9,238 nt of DNA from JBBQDZ01 sp038237515 (GTDB lineage: Bacteria; Actinomycetota; Thermoleophilia; Gaiellales; Gaiellaceae): assembly GCA_038237515.1 (NCBI GenBank), contig JBBRYP010000089.1:1-9238 (forward strand), given 5' to 3'. Position 1 is the first letter of the stretch. The number at the start of each line of letters is the position of its first letter. The translations under genes and the position numbers were made by a program. A model generated the notes under the pieces. It was not told the origin of the DNA and ran no database searches. It worked only from the letters and a program-made list of their open reading frames with translations. Shown here piece after piece: positions 1 through 5,989 of the stretch.

Positions 1-1
1 C

Positions 2-2125
2 AAGTGCGAGTGTCCAAAAGGGACGGAAGGGATGCCGCCCCCGGCGCCTCCGCTCGGCGTGCCTGCGCTGCTCGCCCTGAGCGGCGGCCGGAACGGCATC
101 GCCGGCCAGGTGTCGCTCGAGGGGCTCGAGAAGTACTGCAAGAAGAAGGAGGAGAAGAAGCCGCCTGCGCCTCCGAAGTCGCCCCCGATCGGCGGCGGGG
201 GAGCGGCCGGTGGCGGGGCCGGCGGCGGGGCGGCAGGCTGCGCCGGGGGTTGCGGCGGCTCGAACGGCGATCCGCATCTGACGACTCTCGACGGACGTTT
301 CTACGATTTCCAGGCCGCCGGCGAGTTCACGCTCATTCGCTCGAGGAAGGATTCGCTGGAAGTCCAGGTGCGGGAGGAGCCGTACCCGGGCGCGCCGAAC
401 CTCGCGATCAACACCGCCGTCGCGCTTCGGGTCGGGTCCGACCGCGTGGTCGTCTCGCGCGGCCAGCCGCTCTCAGTCCAGGTCGGCGGTCGCGGCTTCC
501 TCGTGCCCGCGCGTCCGGCGCGCCTGGCCGGGGGCGGGCGGATCGCCATGGTGCGCGACCAGGTCGAGGTCGTCTGGCCCGATTCGACCGTCGCCCGCAT
601 CTGGTCGGTGGGAACCTGGGGCGTCGCGGTGCTGGTCAAGCCCGTGGCGGCGCGCAAGGGGACGCTCTCCGGCCTCCTCGGGGACTTCGACGGCAATCAG
701 GACAACGACTTCAAGACCCGGGGCGGTCGCGCGCTCGGGGAGGTAGCCGACTCGCGCCGCAAGCTCTACGGCGTCTTCGGCGAGAGCTGGCGGATCACGC
801 AGCGCACCTCGCTCTTCGACTACGCGCCCGGCCAGTCCACCCGCACGTTCACGAACCGGAGTATCCCGCACGAGATCGTCATCACAGCCTCCCTCTCGCC
901 CAGCGCCCGGCGACGGGCCGAAGCTGCCTGCCGGAGCCTGAAGATCAGGGACAGCCGGATCTTCCAGGCCTGCGTGCTCGACGTCGCCGGCACCGGCGAC
1001 AACCGCTTCGCGACCGCCGGCGCGACGCTCCAGCAGACCGGCGTCTCGTTCGCGCCCAGCAAGGGAGGCGGCGGCGGTGGGGGAGGCGGCGGAGCACGTG
1101 GCGACGAGACGTGGACTCAGATCTCGACCGGTGGCTCGAACGGCATCGCCCCCTCGCTCGCCACGGACGGCGGAAAGGTCGTCGTCGCCTACGGGAGCGG
1201 AGGCCGGGCCGAGGCGGCGACCTTCACTCCGTCGCTCTCGCAGGACGTCGTCGACCTGCGCCGCGACACGATCACCTCCGGCTGGGGTCAGGTCACGGAC
1301 CCGGTGCTGCTGCCGCGGCCCGGAGGAGGCCTGCAGGCGCTCTTCGGAGGCATCTCGTCCAACAGGTCCGGCGCCTACTTCGCCGCCAGGAACCCGGACG
1401 GCAGCTTCGGAGCGCCCGCGCTCGCCTTCGGGGACCCGGCCACCGGAGGAGCGGCCGTTCTCGCTCCGGACGGGCAGCCGCTCTGGGCGTCCACCCGGGG
1501 CGGCCTGTCGCTCCTCCACGGCTCCGCGAACGCGACCCAGGTCTTCCTGGACACGCCCGGCACCGCGTACATCCCCTCGGTTGGAAGGGACCGGTCCGGA
1601 CGCTACTGGCTCGCCTGGTATGCGATCGGGCCGCCGAACGGCATCCGGATGGTGCAGATCGACCCGACGAGCCTGAAGCGCCTCGGGCCGGTCCTCCGCG
1701 CCCCGGCCAGCAGCCCGATCGAGAACAACAGCACCGCGCTCGCGCTCGCCTGCGCAGCAACCTGTCGCGTCGCCTATCTCGAGCCGGATCGGCGACTCGT
1801 CGCCTGGGCACCCGGCGAGGCTTCGGCCGCGCTCGTCGCCCTCGGCGCCAACTCGGCGTCGGGCACCTTCTGGGTCACCGCCGTCTACCTTCCGAGCGGC
1901 CGTCTGTGGATCGCGTGGTACGACCGCAAGCAGAACACGTACCGCGCGGTCACCGGCGACGCGGCGGGGCGGGGCGGGGAGCCGGTGTCGATGGGCGCGC
2001 CGGCGGGTGTGGGTGGGTTCGGGGTAGCCGCCGCCGTTGCCGGCGACAAGGTCGTCGTCGTCACGAACTGGAACACGAGCACGACGTCCCTCGCCCGCTA
2101 CGTCAACGTCGTGAAGCCAAAGTGA
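2..2125 (+). CDS. Secreted vWD-like domain / beta-propeller-like protein, 5' partial
   Basis: The frame is open from base 2 and ends at TGA 2123-2125. A Met at base 32 is possible, but the codons before it read KCECPKGTEG and no signal peptide follows it, so the true N-terminus is probably outside the window. Numbered from that Met: a Lys/Pro-rich stretch (36-52) and Gly-rich linker with a CAGGC motif (53-76); a vWD-like domain starting GDPHLTTLDGRFYDFQ (79-94) with a GLLGDFDGNQDNDF segment (214-227), where the usual Cys of the eukaryotic GLCGN motif is Leu; then C300 and C314 in a segment ending ACVLDVAGTGD, like the helical region that follows vWD in larger proteins. A polyglycine linker (345-354) leads to about 340 residues with recurrent strand motifs (SGRYWLAWY at 522, SGRLWIAWYD at 622) suggesting a sialidase-like beta-propeller. 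The role is unknown; surface adhesion or binding is an inference. The vWD call is firm, the propeller call is tentative. Confidence 0.8.
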   Translation, partial: KCECPKGTEGMPPPAPPLGVPALLALSGGRNGIAGQVSLEGLEKYCKKKEEKKPPAPPKSPPIGGGGAAGGGAGGGAAGCAGGCGGSNGDPHLTTLDGRFYDFQAAGEFTLIRSRKDSLEVQVREEPYPGAPNLAINTAVALRVGSDRVVVSRGQPLSVQVGGRGFLVPARPARLAGGGRIAMVRDQVEVVWPDSTVARIWSVGTWGVAVLVKPVAARKGTLSGLLGDFDGNQDNDFKTRGGRALGEVADSRRKLYGVFGESWRITQRTSLFDYAPGQSTRTFTNRSIPHEIVITASLSPSARRRAEAACRSLKIRDSRIFQACVLDVAGTGDNRFATAGATLQQTGVSFAPSKGGGGGGGGGGARGDETWTQISTGGSNGIAPSLATDGGKVVVAYGSGGRAEAATFTPSLSQDVVDLRRDTITSGWGQVTDPVLLPRPGGGLQALFGGISSNRSGAYFAARNPDGSFGAPALAFGDPATGGAAVLAPDGQPLWASTRGGLSLLHGSANATQVFLDTPGTAYIPSVGRDRSGRYWLAWYAIGPPNGIRMVQIDPTSLKRLGPVLRAPASSPIENNSTALALACAATCRVAYLEPDRRLVAWAPGEASAALVALGANSASGTFWVTAVYLPSGRLWIAWYDRKQNTYRAVTGDAAGRGGEPVSMGAPAGVGGFGVAAAVAGDKVVVVTNWNTSTTSLARYVNVVKPK

Positions 2126-2159
2126 CCTCGCGGCGAACAGGAGCGGTCGGCCGTTCGGA

Positions 2160-3359
2160 TCAAGACGCCGCGCCCTGCTCAGGGCTCGGAGCTCCGAGCC
2201 CTGAGCAGACCTCCGAGCGGTACTCCACCCGCTCGCGACGGCCGCTCTCGTCGGAGCGGACGATCGCATCACAGACCTCGGCGGCCCGGTAGCCGTCCTC
2301 GAAGTCGGCGCCGTAGGGGCGAACCTCCGTCTCGCCGGCGATCGCTCGGAGCAAGTGGTGGAGCTCGTGCACGAACGTCTCCCCCCAGCCGATGATGTGG
2401 CCGGGCGGCCACCAGTGCTCCCAGAACGGGTGGTCGGCCTCGGAGACGAGGACGGTCTTCCACCCCCGTGCGCGGTCGCCGTCGGCTCGGAACACCTGGA
2501 GCTCGTTCAGGCGCTCCATGTCGAACGCGAGCGATCCCTTCGAGCCGTTGATCTCCCACTGGAAGGCGTTTCGCCGCCCGAGTGCGAGGCGCGTCGACTC
2601 GATCGTGCCGATCGCGCCGCCCTCGAACTCGACTGCCGCCTCGATCGCGTCGTCCACCTGGCGGCCCGGCAGGAAGGTCTTCACGAGCGCCGAGACGGTC
2701 GAGACCTCCCCGACGAGGAAGCGAGCGAGGTCGACGACGTGCGCGCCGAGGTCGCCGAGCGCGCCCGAGCCCGCCTCGTCAGGGTGGAAGCGCCAGGTGT
2801 CGAGCGCCGGATCGTCGCCCCAGTCCTGGAGGTAGCGGCCGCGGAAGTGTCGGATCTCGCCGAGCTCGCCGGCGTCGATCAGCTCCCGCGCCAGGCGAAC
2901 CGCCGGTACGAACCGGTAGTTGAACGCGCAGAGGTGCCGAACCCCCGTCGCCGCGACGGCCTGCCAGATCTCGTAGCTCTCCTGCGCCGTCCGGCCGAGC
3001 GGCTTCTCGCAGACGACGTGCTTGCCCGCCTGCGCCGCAGCGATCGTCGGCTCGGCGTGGAGCGAGTTCGGGCCGCCGTTGTCGAAGAGGCCGATCCGCT
3101 CGTCGGCGACGACGTCGCGCCAGTCGCTGCACCAGCGCTCGTAGCCGTAGCGCTGCGCCGCCGCGGCGACAGCCTCCTCGTTGCGTCCCGCGATCGCGAC
3201 GAGCCGCGGCAGGAGCGGCGGCGGCCAGGTCATGTACGCGATCTTGCGGAACGCGTTCGAATGGGCCTTGCCCATGAAGGCGTAGCCGAGCATCCCGATC
3301 CCGATCTCCTCGAGCTCGCCCGCGCGCTCGACCTCCGGCGCCGAGCCGATCCCGCTCAT
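2160..3359 (-). CDS. Gfo/Idh/MocA oxidoreductase, levoglucosan dehydrogenase-like
   Basis: This 399-residue NAD(P)-dependent dehydrogenase is probably cytosolic and should oxidise a hydroxyl of a sugar, anhydrosugar or inositol. The N-terminal Rossmann motif is IGIGMLGYAFMGKAHSNAF (19-37). CEKPL at 117-121 carries the family Lys (K119), FNYRF is at 146-150, and GSGALGDLGAHVVD (197-210) supplies the Asp/His pair (D203, H207) typical of inositol-dehydrogenase-type active sites. FMGKAHSNAF, FRGRYLQDW, the AGSGALGD region and the late WWPPGHIIGWGETF stretch recall bacterial levoglucosan dehydrogenase from memory; this substrate is a hypothesis only. The ATG at 3359 has no properly spaced Shine-Dalgarno; a strong one upstream serves an out-of-frame ATG at 3384. 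Residues 385-395 are encoded by the 34-bp palindrome and look like an add-on to the fold. It is divergent from a second family member, with 61 bp between the starts. Confidence 0.88.
   Translation of the reverse strand: MSGIGSAPEVERAGELEEIGIGMLGYAFMGKAHSNAFRKIAYMTWPPPLLPRLVAIAGRNEEAVAAAAQRYGYERWCSDWRDVVADERIGLFDNGGPNSLHAEPTIAAAQAGKHVVCEKPLGRTAQESYEIWQAVAATGVRHLCAFNYRFVPAVRLARELIDAGELGEIRHFRGRYLQDWGDDPALDTWRFHPDEAGSGALGDLGAHVVDLARFLVGEVSTVSALVKTFLPGRQVDDAIEAAVEFEGGAIGTIESTRLALGRRNAFQWEINGSKGSLAFDMERLNELQVFRADGDRARGWKTVLVSEADHPFWEHWWPPGHIIGWGETFVHELHHLLRAIAGETEVRPYGADFEDGYRAAEVCDAIVRSDESGRRERVEYRSEVCSGLGAPSPEQGAAS
2175..2208. terminator. Perfect 34-bp palindrome, likely bidirectional terminator hairpin
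   Basis: The arm CTGCTCAGGGCTCGGAG (2175-2191) is followed directly by its exact reverse complement (2192-2208), with no mismatch. It lies 49 bp past the stop of the vWD gene and within the last codons of the convergent oxidoreductase gene. Neither side has a T-run, so it is not a canonical intrinsic terminator, but U-less GC hairpins at convergent gene ends are common in high-GC bacteria. The terminator function is inferred from position. Confidence 0.6.
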
Positions 3360-3372
3360 CTTCTGCGCGTGC

Positions 3373-3413
3373 GTATCGCGTCATCGCCTCCTTCTCGCTC
3401 CGAGGCGCGATAC
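3373..3413. promoter_or_regulatory. Inverted repeat GTATCGCG-N25-CGCGATAC in divergent promoter region
   Basis: GTATCGCG at 3373-3380 is the exact reverse complement of CGCGATAC at 3406-3413. The arm centres are 33 bp apart, about three helical turns, and the repeat nearly fills the space between the two divergent dehydrogenase starts. Each arm contains a GATAC -10-like core reading towards its own gene. It may be a shared operator, a symmetric pair of -10 elements, or both. No local regulator gene is obviously linked to it. Confidence 0.45.
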
Positions 3414-3414
3414 T
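3409..3414 (+). promoter_or_regulatory. -10-like element GATACT for the 3421 gene (leaderless start)
   Basis: GATACT matches TATAAT at four of six positions and ends six bases before the ATG at 3421, which would put transcription initiation at or next to the start codon. No Shine-Dalgarno lies at normal spacing (GAGGCG at 3402-3407 is too far away). No good -35 hexamer is visible, so the element is tentative. Confidence 0.35.
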
Positions 3415-3420
3415 AGGCCG

Positions 3421-4395
3421 ATGAGCGAGTCCGTGCGCTGGGGCATCCTTTCGACGGCCCACATCAACCGGCAGGTGATCCCACCCGCCCACGCCTCACC
3501 CGCCGTCGAGCTTCTCGCCGTGGCAAGCAGGGACCGCTCCCGTGCGGAGGAGTACGCGGCGAAGTGGGAGATCCCTCGCGCATACGGGACATACGAGGAG
3601 CTGCTCGCCGACTCCGACGTCGAGGCCGTCTACATCTCGCTGCCGAACTCGCTCCACGTCGACTGGTCGATCCGCGCGCTCGAGGCCGGCAAGCACGTGC
3701 TCTGCGAGAAGCCGTTCGACCGACATCCGGCGGAGGTGGAGCGGGCCTTCGACGCCGCGCAGCGAGCCGAGCGGTTGCTGATGGAGGCGTTCATGTACCG
3801 CCACAACCCGCAGGCCAAGCGTCTGAAGGAGCTCGTCGACGGGGGTGCTGTGGGAGATCTGAGGGTCGTCCGGTCGGCCTTCAGCTACACGCTGCTCGAC
3901 GCCGACAACATCCGCCTGCGCACGGACGTCGACGGCGGGGCGCTGATGGACGTCGGGTGCTACTGCGTCAGCGGCTCGCGCCTGCTGGCGGGCGAGCCCG
4001 AGACGGCGTTCGGCCACGCCTACGTGGGCCCGTCGGGAACGGACTGGGTCTTCGCCGGCACGCTTCGCTTCCCGGGCGACGTGGTGGCCCTCTTCGACTG
4101 CGGGACGAGCCTCCCGGAGCGGGACGAGCTCGAAGCGATCGGAACGGAGGGCTCGCTCTTCCTCGACGACCCGTGGCACGCCCGCACGCCGGTGATCGAG
4201 CTGCGCCGGGAGGGAAGCGTCGAGCGGATCGAGGTCGAGCCCCAGGACTCCTACGGCCTGCAGCTGGAGAACCTGAGCGCCGCGATCCGGGGCACCGACG
4301 AGCCGCTGCTCGGGCGCGACGACGCGGTCGCGCAGGCACGCGCGATCGAGGCGCTCGCTCAGTCCGCGCGCTCGGGCGCCTCGGTCGCGCTGTAG
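3421..4395 (+). CDS. Gfo/Idh/MocA oxidoreductase, dihydrodiol/glucose-fructose dehydrogenase type
   Basis: This 324-residue protein has the usual length for the family. The N-terminal nucleotide-binding domain starts VRWGILSTAHINRQVIPP (5-22), where the typical glycine-rich loop reads G-I-L-S-T-A. CEKPFD is at 95-100 with K97. EAFMYRHNPQ (122-131) and GGALMDVGCYC (172-182) are hallmarks of the dimeric dihydrodiol dehydrogenase, xylose dehydrogenase and glucose-fructose oxidoreductase branch. K97 and Y181 match the catalytic Lys/Tyr pair known there, so NADP-linked oxidation of a sugar or trans-dihydrodiol is the likely chemistry. No signal peptide is present, so it is cytosolic. It belongs to a different branch from the divergent neighbour at 2160-3359, which uses Asp/His, so this is not a recent tandem duplication. 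Its last 37 bp overlap the convergent LysR gene. The exact substrate is not determined. Confidence 0.9.
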   Translation: MSESVRWGILSTAHINRQVIPPAHASPAVELLAVASRDRSRAEEYAAKWEIPRAYGTYEELLADSDVEAVYISLPNSLHVDWSIRALEAGKHVLCEKPFDRHPAEVERAFDAAQRAERLLMEAFMYRHNPQAKRLKELVDGGAVGDLRVVRSAFSYTLLDADNIRLRTDVDGGALMDVGCYCVSGSRLLAGEPETAFGHAYVGPSGTDWVFAGTLRFPGDVVALFDCGTSLPERDELEAIGTEGSLFLDDPWHARTPVIELRREGSVERIEVEPQDSYGLQLENLSAAIRGTDEPLLGRDDAVAQARAIEALAQSARSGASVAL

Positions 4396-5306
4396 CCCAG
4401 CCCCCGCTCGACGACGACCGCGTTTCGGTGCGGGCGACCTTTCCAGTCCGCGCTCGCCAGGGCGTGGACGAACGCACTGGAGAGCGGCGACCACTCGCTC
4501 CGCGTGTACGCCGAGAGCTCCCGGACGACCGGCGGGTCGAGGTACGCCGCCGTCGCGCCGAGCGGCTGGGGCACGACGTTCTCCGGAACCATCGCGGGGC
4601 CGAGACCCGCCGCCGCAAGCCGCGACGCAGCCTCGACCTGCGTCGTCCGCACGGCGCCGCGCGGTTGGAACCCGGCGCGCTCGCAGGCGGCCGCCACCAC
4701 CTCCATCAGGCCGTGGCCGGGCGGGAAGAGGACCCAGCTCCGGTCGGCGAGCGCCTCCAGCGGGATCCGAGGCGTGCCCGCGAGGGGGTCCGAAGGCGGG
4801 AGCAGAACGATGAACTCCTCCCAGCCCACGATCGTCACCGGCCCTTCCCAGGCGAGCGGCGTGGGGCCGAAGGCGAGATCGCCGACCCCATTTCGGACGT
4901 CCTGCTCGAGGAGGCTCGGGTGCGTGTACTCGTGCATGCGAATCGTGACTCCGGGATGGTGGCGGTGCCACTGCATCACGGCGTCCGGGAGGATTCCGAT
5001 CGCCATCGAGAGCAGCGTCGCGACCTCGAGCTCTCCTGCTTCGAGCCCGAGCGCAAGTCGGGCCGCCGCCCCGGCTCGCTCGCTAGCCCGCACGGCCGCC
5101 TGAGCGTCGGCGATGAACGCCTTGCCCGCCGCGGTCAGGCGAACGCCTCGCGCCAACCGCTCGATCAGCGGTCCGCCGAGCTCGGACTCGAGGGCGCGGA
5201 TCTGTTGCGAGAGCGACGGCTGAGAGATCTTGAGCCGGCGGGCGGCGCTCGTGAACGATCCTTCTTCGACCACCGCCAGGAACGCCGAGAACTGGCGCAG
5301 GTTCAT
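4359..5306 (-). CDS. LysR-family transcriptional regulator
   Basis: This 315-residue protein is standard LysR length. The winged HTH occupies about residues 1-60: MNLRQFSAFLAVVEEGSFTS, then AARRLKISQPSLSQQIRALE (21-40) and LARGVRLTAAGKAF (51-64). A linker helix follows (65-90), then the periplasmic-binding-protein-like effector domain from about 92, with IGILPDAVMQWHRHHPGV (103-120) and GLGPAMVPENVV (234-245). ATG 5306 was chosen over the in-frame TTG at 5312 because MNLRQF is the usual LysR beginning and the -10 hexamer lies six bases before it. It is divergent from the VOC gene (73 bp between starts), the classic layout for a regulator and its target. A T-N11-A palindrome over its own start suggests autoregulation. 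The 3' end overlaps the oxidoreductase gene by 37 bp. The effector ligand is unknown. Confidence 0.93.
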   Translation of the reverse strand: MNLRQFSAFLAVVEEGSFTSAARRLKISQPSLSQQIRALESELGGPLIERLARGVRLTAAGKAFIADAQAAVRASERAGAAARLALGLEAGELEVATLLSMAIGILPDAVMQWHRHHPGVTIRMHEYTHPSLLEQDVRNGVGDLAFGPTPLAWEGPVTIVGWEEFIVLLPPSDPLAGTPRIPLEALADRSWVLFPPGHGLMEVVAAACERAGFQPRGAVRTTQVEAASRLAAAGLGPAMVPENVVPQPLGATAAYLDPPVVRELSAYTRSEWSPLSSAFVHALASADWKGRPHRNAVVVERGLGYSATEAPERAD

Positions 5307-5319
5307 AGGCAAATCCTAT
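5305..5319. promoter_or_regulatory. LysR-type operator ATAGG-N5-CCTAT (T-N11-A)
   Basis: ATAGGCAAATCCTAT is an interrupted palindrome with five-base arms and the T-N11-A pattern (T5306, A5318) of LysR-type binding sites. It covers the LysR start codon and its -10-like hexamer TAGGAT on the minus strand (5318-5313), as expected for an autorepression site. A further half-site, ATAGGTCAAA on the minus strand (5350-5341), lies over the VOC -35 box, 31 bp away measured CCTAT to CCTAT. Assignment to this LysR protein rests on position. Confidence 0.65.
5313..5318 (-). promoter_or_regulatory. -10-like element TAGGAT for the LysR gene (leaderless)
   Basis: Read on the minus strand, TAGGAT fits the TANNNT pattern and is followed by six bases (TTGCCT) and then ATG at 5306. 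Initiation would therefore fall at the start codon, and no Shine-Dalgarno is present. The -35 region (about 5336-5342) is poor. Confidence 0.45.
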
Positions 5320-5341
5320 GGAGTCGAGAGCCTTAGCGTCT

Positions 5342-5370
5342 TTGACCTATCGTCCGCCGGGTCCTAAGAT
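5342..5370 (+). promoter_or_regulatory. Sigma70-type promoter of the VOC gene (TTGACC-N17-TAAGAT)
   Basis: The -35 box TTGACC (5342-5347) matches five of six consensus positions. The -10 box TAAGAT (5365-5370) matches four of six, and the spacer is exactly 17 bp. The expected start of transcription is about 5376-5378, just before the GTG at 5380, so the transcript should be leaderless or nearly so. The -35 box overlaps a CCTAT half-site that the LysR protein could use. Confidence 0.6.
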
Positions 5371-5379
5371 CCTGCGCGG

Positions 5380-5877
5380 GTGAGGGCGACGCGGCTGAAC
5401 CACGTGTCGATCCATGCGGTCGACATGCAGGAGTCGGTTCGGTTCTACACGGAGGTCTTCGGGATGAGGCGCCTGCCGAGCCCCGACTTCGAGCATCCGG
5501 TCGAGTGGCTCGCCCTCGGCGAGCAGCAGCTCCACCTCTTCCTGCGGCCGACGGCCGCGCCGGCGTTCCACCACATCGCGCTCGACGTCGACGACTTCGA
5601 GGCTGCCTACGTCAAGGCGGGGGAGCTCGGGATCCACGACGATTCGACCTGGGCACCCGACGTGCGCGAGCTTCCGGACGGCTCCGCCCAGATGTATTTG
5701 CGCGACCCGGCCGGGAACCTGGTCGAGATCAACTGGCCGGACGTCCGCACCCTCGACCGCACGGTCGTCGCGTCGATTCGCCGGATCGAGGACGAGCGGC
5801 CCCAGAGCGACGAGGCGCGGCGTGCGTCCCTCTACCCAGGTCGGGAGCGAGCCGTCCAGGAGAGCGGCGCCGCGTGA
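5380..5877 (+). CDS. VOC family protein (glyoxalase/bleomycin resistance/dioxygenase fold)
   Basis: This 165-residue protein has one vicinal-oxygen-chelate domain in about residues 4-122. The first beta-alpha module is LNHVSIHAVDMQESVRFYTEV (6-26) and the second begins FHHIALDVDDFEAAYVKA (63-80), ending MYLRDPAGNLVEINWP (105-120). Likely metal ligands are H8, H52, H65 and E116, the spacing seen in metal-dependent VOC enzymes, so an active metalloenzyme (lyase, isomerase or ring-cleavage type) is more likely than a pure binding protein. The substrate is not predictable. The GTG start at 5380 is chosen because the domain begins immediately after it and the promoter points to a leaderless transcript. 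A charged, disordered-looking tail (123-165) follows the domain. It is divergent from the LysR gene and 112 bp upstream of the importer genes on the same strand. Confidence 0.88.
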   Translation: MRATRLNHVSIHAVDMQESVRFYTEVFGMRRLPSPDFEHPVEWLALGEQQLHLFLRPTAAPAFHHIALDVDDFEAAYVKAGELGIHDDSTWAPDVRELPDGSAQMYLRDPAGNLVEINWPDVRTLDRTVVASIRRIEDERPQSDEARRASLYPGRERAVQESGAA

Positions 5878-5935
5878 GACGCTCTGTATCGATCGTCCAC
5901 GGTCGCGCGTTCCTCGGGCGTCGAGCGGCGTCGGG

Positions 5936-5976
5936 CGGCGGCGGAGCCCGGCTCCGCCGGGCGGGAGCCGCCGCCG
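5936..5976. repeat. GC-rich nested inverted repeat between VOC and livH
   Basis: The outer arms CGGCGGCGG (5936-5944) and CCGCCGCCG (5968-5976) pair perfectly. Inside them GCCCGG (5946-5951) pairs with CCGGGC (5957-5962) around a five-base loop. Alternative pairings with GGAGCC/GGCTCC also exist. It sits in the 112-bp gap and ends 13 bases before the livH-like start. It could attenuate or terminate VOC transcripts, or stabilise a processed mRNA end. No T-run follows. Confidence 0.55.
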
Positions 5977-5989
5977 GCGAGGGGCGCGC

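Noticed and set aside
1066..1092. G-rich run as a possible G-quadruplex or microsatellite
   Set aside because: It is in frame and encodes the polyglycine interdomain linker of the vWD protein, which explains it.
4..2292. Very long open frames in other phases over the vWD gene (plus 4-2292, minus 473-2272)
   Set aside because: They are rich in Arg, Ala and Gly with no recognisable domain. This is typical of shadow frames of high-GC coding DNA, while the overlapping frame has clear vWD motifs.
3496..4971. 491-residue open frame on the minus strand across the dehydrogenase and LysR genes
   Set aside because: It is low-complexity Arg/Ala-rich sequence antisense to a firmly identified gene and overlaps LysR in another frame, so it is a GC shadow.
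5305..5319. Possible OxyR-type site
   Set aside because: ATAG-N7-CTAT spacing fits one OxyR half, but the inner conserved T and A are absent, there is no second full copy, and the adjacent LysR protein is a simpler candidate.
5822..5989. Upstream extension of the LivH-like frame to 5822
   Set aside because: The added residues overlap the VOC gene and run through the hairpin. A good Shine-Dalgarno supports GTG 5990.
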